A DNA stretch of 39,384 nucleotides from Bacteroidota bacterium (GTDB taxonomy: Bacteria > Bacteroidota > Bacteroidia > B-17B0 > Aurantibacillaceae). How positions within the stretch are numbered: position 1 is the first letter of the stretch; every line of letters starts with the position of its first letter. Shown here piece after piece: positions 34,106 through 39,384 of the stretch. The position numbers and the translations under genes were made by a program. The stretch spans positions 1-39,384 of the forward strand of contig JANYEQ010000022.1 of NCBI GenBank assembly GCA_025363015.1, written 5' to 3'. The notes below the pieces were generated by a model, which saw only the letters and a program-made list of their open reading frames with translations, did no database searches and was not told the DNA's origin.

Positions 34106-34600
34106 ATGGAATTACTAAATAAAATAAAAGATACACTAAACACACACTTTCCCAATGCTATTGAAGTGGCTGAGATGAGTTACGATTTTCCAGTATTTAC
34201 AATTAAACATGATAAAATTCACGAAGTACTTACATTTTTAAAACAAGATGAAGAACTTAACTTTCATTTTTTAACCGATTTAACAGGCATCCAAACGGCA
34301 GATGAAAAACAATTAGGTGTTATTTATCACTTACATAATTTTCCTAAAAATTTACGTATTCGCTTAAAAACATTTTTTGATATTAATAAGCCCGAAATAG
34401 CAACTGCTACTGATATTTACCCAGCTGCAAATTGGATGGAGCGCGAAACCTACGATTTTTTTGGAGTACGATTTAAAGGGCATCCCAACTTAGTACGAAT
34501 TTTAAATGTTGATGAAATGGATATCTTTCCAATGAGAAAAGAATATCCCTTAGAAGACCAAACCCGCGATGATAAAAGCGACAAAATGTTTGGAAGATAA
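34106..34600 (+). CDS. nuoC: NADH-quinone oxidoreductase subunit C
   Basis: A 164-residue subunit of the complex I peripheral arm (30-kDa family). The family signature is present: WMERETYDFFGVRFKGHPNLVRIL (about residues 112-135), followed by FPMRKEYPLED. It is encoded separately from nuoD, unlike the fused NuoCD of E. coli. A methyltransferase gene starts 3 bp after its stop codon. Confidence 0.96.
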   Translation: MELLNKIKDTLNTHFPNAIEVAEMSYDFPVFTIKHDKIHEVLTFLKQDEELNFHFLTDLTGIQTADEKQLGVIYHLHNFPKNLRIRLKTFFDINKPEIATATDIYPAANWMERETYDFFGVRFKGHPNLVRILNVDEMDIFPMRKEYPLEDQTRDDKSDKMFGR

Positions 34601-34603
34601 ACT

Positions 34604-35299
34604 ATGATCGCTGTAGCTGAAATAAAAAATAAAGTTGATTTACCCGATGACATAAAATCATCTGCTGTAAAATTTAGCGAAGGTGAGTTTTTACATACTA
34701 TTATTAAAAAAAATAATTTTAAAAAAACGTTAGAAACCGGTTTTGGCCTCGGGCTTTCAGCCTGTCATATTATCACAGCCACAAACTCCATGCATGTGGG
34801 TATAGACCCTTTTCAGGCAAACTACAACAGTACAGGACTTAAAAATGTAGAAAAATTAGGACTTAAACCCTTACTAGAATTTTATGCCGATTACTCGCAC
34901 AATGTACTACCCAAATTATTAAATGAAAAACGAACTTTTGATTTTATTTTTATTGATGGCGACCATAAATACGATGGGCAATTTATAGATTTTTATTATG
35001 CCGATTTATTACTTGAAAAAAATGGCAATATTGTTTTGCATGATACTTGGATGCGGAGTACAGCTTATTTAGTAAATTATATAAAAACAAATCGTAAAGA
35101 TTATGAATTTGTAACTCAGGAATTAAGAAACATTGCCGTGTTTAAAAAAATAGGTACTGATACCCGCGATTGGCTCTATTTTAAAGGCTTTGGCACATCA
35201 AAATCATTTTTTACACATAAAACAATTGCTTGGTTACACAACACAAACGATTCGTTTTTAAAACGTACAGTAATTAAATTAAAAGATATTTTAAAATAA
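34604..35299 (+). CDS. Class I SAM-dependent methyltransferase between nuoC and nuoD
   Basis: The 231-residue protein has a Rossmann-type methyltransferase core: motif I LETGFGLGLSAC (about residues 45-56), an acidic residue ending strand 2 in VGIDPFQ, FDFIFIDGDHKYDGQFIDFYYAD (about 113-135) and NIVLHDTW. This resembles the Methyltransf_24 group, whose members modify varied substrates. It is joined tightly to the operon: its ATG lies 3 bp after nuoC and its TAA touches the nuoD ATG, so all three are probably translated together. A methyltransferase here is not part of the standard nuo gene set. A role in modifying a complex I subunit is my hypothesis; an unrelated substrate is possible. Confidence 0.88.
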   Translation: MIAVAEIKNKVDLPDDIKSSAVKFSEGEFLHTIIKKNNFKKTLETGFGLGLSACHIITATNSMHVGIDPFQANYNSTGLKNVEKLGLKPLLEFYADYSHNVLPKLLNEKRTFDFIFIDGDHKYDGQFIDFYYADLLLEKNGNIVLHDTWMRSTAYLVNYIKTNRKDYEFVTQELRNIAVFKKIGTDTRDWLYFKGFGTSKSFFTHKTIAWLHNTNDSFLKRTVIKLKDILK

Positions 35300-36514
35300 A
35301 TGGCTAAAAAAGAAACAATAATTAATCCTGAAATGGAGGCTGAAGAAAAAGAGTATTCTACGCTTAACCTAGGTCCTACACATCCTGCCACACACGGTAT
35401 TTTTCAAAATATTTTAAAAATGGATGGCGAAATTATTCATTCTGCCACACCTACTGTTGGCTACATTCATCGTGCTTTTGAAAAATTAGCCGAGCGCCGT
35501 CCTTACAATCAAATAAAACCAATTACCGATCGATTAAACTATTGCTCATCACCTATTAATAATTTGGGTTGGGATATGACTGTAGAAAAACTTATTGGTT
35601 GCACCGTTCCAAAACGTGTAGATTATATGCGTGTTATTATTATGGAATTAGCGCGCATTGCCGATCATTTAATTTGTAACTCCGTAATTGGCGTTGATAC
35701 TGGCGCTATGACAGGGTTTTTATATATTTTTCAATGGCGTGAAAAAATTTACGAAATCTACGAATCAATTTGCGGTGCCCGATTAACCACTAATATTGGC
35801 CGTATTGGCGGTTTTGAAAAAGAATGGACAAAAGATACTTGGGATAGAATTGATAATTTTGTGAAAGAATATCCAAAAGCCCTACAAGAATTTGCTAATT
35901 TATTAGAACGTAATAAAATTTTTATGGATCGCACCATTGGATGTGGGCCAATATCTGCCGAAATGGCCTTAAGTTACAGCTTTACAGGCCCTAATTTACG
36001 CGCTGCTGGTGTTGATTATGATGTACGTATAATGAACCCCTATTCTTCTTATCAAGATTTTAAATTTGATGTGCCAATTGGTACACAAGGCGATACCTAT
36101 GATCGTTTTATGGTTCGCCAACACGAAATGTGGCAATCGTTAGAAATTATAAAACAAGCCATTGCAAAAATGCCAAAAGATGAGCCTGTACACGCCGATG
36201 TGCCCGACTTTTTTCTTCCACCAAAAGAAGATGTATATAATAATATGGAAGCATTAATTTACCATTTTAAAATTATTATGGGCGAAATGGATGTGCCAAA
36301 AGGTGAAGTATATCACTGTGTAGAAGGCGGTAATGGCGAACTAGGCTTTTATTTGATAAGTGATGGTGGCCGAACTCCATTCCGTTTACATTTTCGTAGA
36401 CCTTGTTTTATTTATTACCAAGCGTACCCCGAAATGGTAAAAGGTATAATGTTAAGCGATGCTATTATTACTATGAGTAGTATGAATGTAATTGCAGGAG
36501 AGTTAGATGCATAA
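35300..36514 (+). CDS. nuoD: NADH-quinone oxidoreductase subunit D
   Basis: The 404-residue 49-kDa-type subunit shapes the quinone pocket together with NuoB. Conserved elements include LGPTHPATHG with His28 and His32, GYIHRAFEKLAE with Arg58, TDRLNY with Arg78, RIGGFEKEW, RAAGVDYDVR, DRFMVRQHEM, GEVYHCVEGGNGELG and the C-terminal GELDA. In the usual HPAAHGVLR segment the Arg is replaced by Gln36 (HGIFQ). The start is immediately after the methyltransferase stop (TAAATG). A 115-bp A/T-rich gap precedes nuoE. Confidence 0.97.
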   Translation: MAKKETIINPEMEAEEKEYSTLNLGPTHPATHGIFQNILKMDGEIIHSATPTVGYIHRAFEKLAERRPYNQIKPITDRLNYCSSPINNLGWDMTVEKLIGCTVPKRVDYMRVIIMELARIADHLICNSVIGVDTGAMTGFLYIFQWREKIYEIYESICGARLTTNIGRIGGFEKEWTKDTWDRIDNFVKEYPKALQEFANLLERNKIFMDRTIGCGPISAEMALSYSFTGPNLRAAGVDYDVRIMNPYSSYQDFKFDVPIGTQGDTYDRFMVRQHEMWQSLEIIKQAIAKMPKDEPVHADVPDFFLPPKEDVYNNMEALIYHFKIIMGEMDVPKGEVYHCVEGGNGELGFYLISDGGRTPFRLHFRRPCFIYYQAYPEMVKGIMLSDAIITMSSMNVIAGELDA

Positions 36515-36629
36515 AGAAATTATGAATGTTAGGTTATAAATTTTAAATTAATAAAATGAAACTATTTTAGATGAAAAACGGGTAAATAAAATTTATCATT
36601 TATCATTTAAAATTTAAAATTTCGAAAAT

Positions 36630-37211
36630 ATGAGTAGTCAAGTACACGGAACACAACACTTTGATAAAGCTAAACGCGCCCAAATTGCCTTTAGCGAAAT
36701 TGCAATGAATACGGTGCAAGTAATTATTTCGCATTATCCGCCCGAAAAAATAAAATCGGCTTTATTGCCCGTTTTGCATGTGGCGCAAGCCGAATTTGGC
36801 GGCTGGTTGAGCCCCGAAACAATGGATTATGTGGCTTCTATATTAAAAATAAAACCAATAGAAGTATTTGAAGTCGCTTCGTTTTACACCATGTACAACT
36901 TAAAACCAATGGGTAAATGTGTATTAGAAGTGTGCCAAACATCCTCGTGTTGGTTAATGGGAGCAGAAGATATTGTAAAATATATTGAGAAAAAATTAAA
37001 TATTAAAGTAGGCGAAACCACTAAAGACGGAATGTTTACTTTAAAAACAGCCGAATGTTTAGGTAGTTGCGGAACCGCACCCATGTTACAATGTGGCGCT
37101 AGTTATCACGAAAACTTAACCTACGAAAAAGTAGATAATTTATTAGAAAATTATAAAACCGAAAACAGATTAAGAAGCTATACAGACTTAGATTATAAAA
37201 ATACATTGTAA
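36630..37211 (+). CDS. nuoE: NADH-quinone oxidoreductase subunit E
   Basis: A 193-residue thioredoxin-like subunit of the NADH-oxidising module, carrying the [2Fe-2S] cluster N1a. The four ligands are Cys102 and Cys107 (CQTSSC) and Cys143 and Cys147 (CLGSC). VASFYTMYN and the N-terminal helical region are also conserved. nuoF follows after 70 bp that contain dispersed repeat copy C. Confidence 0.97.
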   Translation: MSSQVHGTQHFDKAKRAQIAFSEIAMNTVQVIISHYPPEKIKSALLPVLHVAQAEFGGWLSPETMDYVASILKIKPIEVFEVASFYTMYNLKPMGKCVLEVCQTSSCWLMGAEDIVKYIEKKLNIKVGETTKDGMFTLKTAECLGSCGTAPMLQCGASYHENLTYEKVDNLLENYKTENRLRSYTDLDYKNTL

Positions 37212-37236
37212 ATTATTTGTCAACTTAAGTGATTAT

Positions 37237-37255
37237 CCTGAGCGGAGTTGAAGGA
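37237..37255 (+). repeat. Dispersed hairpin repeat, copy C (nuoE-nuoF gap)
   Basis: CCTGAGCGGAGTTGAAGGA. The core differs from copies A and B by one base (TTG for TCG). Its flanks TCCT/AGGA pair with each other, while copy A has CACT/AGTG at the same places, so the flanks vary but stay complementary. It lies 27 bp before the nuoF ATG. Confidence 0.75.
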
Positions 37256-37281
37256 GTAGATGAATAGCAAAAAAATTAAAC

Positions 37282-38619
37282 ATGGGCAAAAAATTATTAA
37301 TACATAACGATAAAGTACCAGGTATTCATACCTTAGAGGTATATCGTGCGCACGGCGGTTATGCTTCTGTTGAAAAAGCATTAAAAACAATGCAACCCGA
37401 CCAAGTTACCGATGAGGTAAAAAAATCGGGTTTACGTGGCCGTGGCGGCGCAGGTTTTCCTACAGGAATGAAATGGAGCTTTTTGGCAAAACCCGAAGGC
37501 GTACCTCGTTACTTGGTTTGTAATGCCGATGAAAGTGAGCCGGGTACATTTAAAGACCGTTACCTTATGGAAGTAATTCCTCACGCGTTAATTGAAGGAA
37601 TGATTACTTCCTCCTATGCACTTGGAGCAAAAACATCTTACATTTATATTCGTGGCGAATATTTTTACGTTGCCCGAATTGTTGAAAAAGCTATTGCAGA
37701 AGCCTATGCCGCTGGTTGGCTGGGTAAAAATATTTTAGGAACTGATTTTAGTCACGATTGCTATGTACAAGTTGGTGGTGGCGCTTATATTTGTGGCGAA
37801 GAAACTGCTTTATTAGAATCGTTAGAAGGTAAGCGTGGTAACCCTCGCATTAAACCGCCATTCCCTGCAGTAGCAGGCTTGTGGGGTTGCCCAACAGTTG
37901 TTAATAATGTTGAAACAATTGCAGCCGTTGTTCCTATTGTAAATATGGGTGGCGAAGAGTATGCTAAAATTGGAGTTGGAAAATCTACTGGTACAAAATT
38001 AATTTCAGCCTCGGGGCATATTAATAAACCTGGCGTTTACGAAATTGAATTAGGAATTACTGTTGAAGATTTTATTTACAGCGATGAATATTGTGGAGGC
38101 ATTCGTAACGGAAAAAAATTAAAAGCAGTAGTAGCAGGCGGTTCATCAGTTCCCATTCTTCCAACCGAATTAATTTTAAAAACAGCCAAAGGCGAGCCGC
38201 GTTTAATGACGTACGAAAGTTTGGCAGACGGAGGTTTTGCAACAGGCACCATGTTAGGTTCGGGTGGTTTTATTGCCATGGACGAAGACACAAGCATAGT
38301 TAAAAATTTATTTACGTTTACGCGTTTTTATCATCACGAAAGTTGTGGGCAATGCTCACCTTGCCGCGAAGGAACAGGTTGGATGGAAAAAATATTACAG
38401 AAATTTTTAAACGGAACAGCTAACGAAAGTGATGTGGATTTACTGTGGGACATACAAAGTAAAATAGAAGGCAAAACCATTTGCCCTTTAGGCGAAGCGG
38501 CAGCATGGCCAGTAGCGGCAGCTATTCGCCACTTTAAACACGAGTTTTTAGAAATTGCACAAAAGAAAAAATTTGTAGATGTAAGCCATTATAACCGATT
38601 AAATAAAGTAGTAGCGTAA
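37282..38619 (+). CDS. nuoF: NADH-quinone oxidoreductase subunit F (FMN and NADH binding)
   Basis: The 445-residue catalytic subunit oxidises NADH through FMN. GLRGRGGAGFPTGMKW (about residues 49-64) and NADESEPGTFKDR form the FMN/NADH site, YIRGEY and GAYICGEETALLESLEG are conserved, and the [4Fe-4S] cluster N3 is bound by Cys355, Cys358 and Cys361 (SCGQCSPCREG) and Cys401 (ICPLGEAAAWP). Length is standard. It is the last standard nuo gene in the window; an ORF6N gene starts 4 bp after the stop where nuoG would be expected. Confidence 0.98.
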   Translation: MGKKLLIHNDKVPGIHTLEVYRAHGGYASVEKALKTMQPDQVTDEVKKSGLRGRGGAGFPTGMKWSFLAKPEGVPRYLVCNADESEPGTFKDRYLMEVIPHALIEGMITSSYALGAKTSYIYIRGEYFYVARIVEKAIAEAYAAGWLGKNILGTDFSHDCYVQVGGGAYICGEETALLESLEGKRGNPRIKPPFPAVAGLWGCPTVVNNVETIAAVVPIVNMGGEEYAKIGVGKSTGTKLISASGHINKPGVYEIELGITVEDFIYSDEYCGGIRNGKKLKAVVAGGSSVPILPTELILKTAKGEPRLMTYESLADGGFATGTMLGSGGFIAMDEDTSIVKNLFTFTRFYHHESCGQCSPCREGTGWMEKILQKFLNGTANESDVDLLWDIQSKIEGKTICPLGEAAAWPVAAAIRHFKHEFLEIAQKKKFVDVSHYNRLNKVVA

Positions 38620-38623
38620 TTAA

Positions 38624-39169
38624 ATGTTAGTTAAAAACATACAAAGCAAAATACACGAAATCCGTAACCAAAAAGTTATGTTGGATTTTGATTTGGCGCA
38701 ATTGTATGAGGTAGAAACACGAGTTTTAAATCAGTCGGTAAAACGTAATATTGATAGATTTCCTATAGATTTTATGTTTCAGTTAACAAAAAAAGAATGG
38801 GATGCCTTGTTATCACAAATTGTGATATCAAAAGGTAATTTAAATATGTCATCACAATTTGTGATGACATCACCTAGCAAAAGACCATTAACATCATTAC
38901 CTTATGCTTTTACCGAACAGGGTGTTGCTATGCTATCTTCAGTTCTTAAAAGTAAAAAAGCAGTACAAGTAAATATATCTATTATGCGTGCTTTTGTTGT
39001 AATGAAACAATATATTGTTGATTATGCAGAGCTATTTAAAAAAATTCAAGATATTGAAACAAAATACAATAAGCAATTTGCCGATGTATACGATGCATTA
39101 AATTATTTAATGGGTATTAAAAAAGAAGAAGTACAGAAAAAAAGAATTAAAATTGGATATAAAAAATAA
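38624..39169 (+). CDS. ORF6N-domain DNA-binding protein
   Basis: The N-terminal 100 residues match the ORF6N domain: IRNQKVMLDFDLAQLYEVETRVLNQSVKRN, RFPIDFMFQLTKKEW and YAFTEQGVAMLSSVLKSKKAV. The remainder is helical (IMRAFVVMKQYIVDY, a short coiled coil around IQDIETKYNKQF) and ends with Lys-rich residues; 181 residues in total. ORF6N is found in phage antirepressors and in many Bacteroidota chromosomal genes of unknown function, often near mobile DNA. Here it begins 4 bp after nuoF, apparently transcribed with the nuo operon. The gene contains two related palindromes (38811-38827 and 38846-38870) in the segment coding SQIVIS ... SQFVMTS. Confidence 0.88.
   Translation: MLVKNIQSKIHEIRNQKVMLDFDLAQLYEVETRVLNQSVKRNIDRFPIDFMFQLTKKEWDALLSQIVISKGNLNMSSQFVMTSPSKRPLTSLPYAFTEQGVAMLSSVLKSKKAVQVNISIMRAFVVMKQYIVDYAELFKKIQDIETKYNKQFADVYDALNYLMGIKKEEVQKKRIKIGYKK
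38811..38827. repeat. 17-bp palindrome inside the ORF6N gene (first)
   Basis: TATCACAA-A-TTGTGATA: 8-bp arms around one central base. Its inner 15 bases are the exact reverse complement of the inner 15 bases of the second palindrome at 38846-38870. Confidence 0.8.
38846..38870. repeat. 25-bp palindrome inside the ORF6N gene (second)
   Basis: Arms ATGTCATCACAA and TTGTGATGACAT, 12 bp each, flank one central T. It is complementary to the first palindrome, so the two could also pair with each other. It looks like a repressor-type operator but lies in coding sequence. Confidence 0.8.
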
Positions 39170-39384
39170 GTGAAAATAGTTTTTTACATATTTGTTTTGT
39201 TAAGTTGTTTAAAGTCCTTTTCACAAGAAAATTTTAAGGATACAACTTGGTATGATGTAGATTGGAAAACTTCAAATAAATCAAACGCTAAATTTTATCG
39301 AGTATATAAAAAAACAGATAAGGGGTTTGTTGTTTATGATAAGTATTTAAGCGGAAAAACTCAAATGATGGCAGAAGCATCGGC
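39170..39384 (+). CDS. Secreted small protein, 3' end outside the window
   Basis: A GTG directly after the ORF6N stop (TAAGTG) opens a frame that stays open to the window end (71 codons). The start encodes a signal peptide (MKIVFYIFVLLSCLKSFSQ|EN) that could alternatively be read as a lipoprotein signal (LLSC). The visible mature part, with WYDVDWKTSNKSNAKFYRVY and VYDKYLSGKTQMMAE, resembles the N-terminus of Bacteroidota proteins with MORN-like/YwqK-type repeats ('YLSGKxQM'). That assignment is tentative because the remainder is missing. It appears to be transcribed with ORF6N and nuoF. Confidence 0.55.
   Translation, partial: MKIVFYIFVLLSCLKSFSQENFKDTTWYDVDWKTSNKSNAKFYRVYKKTDKGFVVYDKYLSGKTQMMAEAS

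Noticed and set aside
34604-35299. Methyltransferase as an NDUFAF7 (MidA) homologue
   Set aside because: The motifs fit a Methyltransf_24-type fold, not the MidA family; only an analogous role can be proposed.

Overview
The window is A+T-rich chromosomal DNA of a member of the Bacteroidota. The evidence is two large secreted proteins with type IX secretion (T9SS) C-terminal sorting domains, a LytS/LytTR two-component pair with a two-component-propeller sensor, a PorE-like TPR/propeller protein, a short CarB, near absence of Shine-Dalgarno sequences, and several promoters of the Bacteroidota type (TTG, 18-20 bp, TAnnTTTG). Genus cannot be fixed from the sequence. No rRNA, tRNA, CRISPR array, integrase or transposase gene was found.

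Layout. 1-925: a small secreted, probably outer-membrane, protein. 926-3736: carB. 3738-6844: a 3107-bp unit holding one reverse-strand T9SS surface-protein gene and ending in a second copy (106 bp, one mismatch) of the 3' end of carB; it looks like a recent integration at the carB tail. 6848-9553: two D-Ala-D-Ala ligase modules fused in one protein. 9672-10916: membrane-anchored metallophosphoesterase. 10947-13005: BamA-like barrel and CBS protein, overlapping. 13058-14574: pdxJ and an alpha/beta hydrolase, overlapping by 4 bp. 14560-18728: divergent cell-wall amidase and LptD-like protein. 18912-22583: sensor kinase and LytTR response regulator, bracketed by 21-bp-spaced repeats. 22747-27622: idi, rhomboid protease, PorE-like protein, recF and a TPR protein. 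27729-29540: typA/bipA. 29719-32922: second T9SS protein (BNR-like propeller, PKD, Ig-like). 33028-39384: complex I operon nuoA-B-C-[methyltransferase]-D-E-F, followed without a gap by an ORF6N-domain gene and the start of a small secreted protein.

Much of the gene content concerns the cell envelope: precursor synthesis (Ddl-Ddl), wall cleavage (amidase), LPS and barrel assembly (LptD, BamA-like), secreted adhesin-like proteins and a possible T9SS accessory. The rest is core metabolism and information processing: carbamoyl phosphate, pyridoxal phosphate, isoprenoids, recombination, a translational GTPase and respiration.

Points deserving most attention: the carB-tail duplication around a surface-protein gene; a methyltransferase gene joined tightly to nuoD; a dispersed hairpin repeat (core CTGAGCGGAGTCGA) found inside two genes in the same reading frame and once in the nuo operon; the tandem ligase with differently degraded modules; and direct repeats of LytTR-site type on both sides of the two-component pair.
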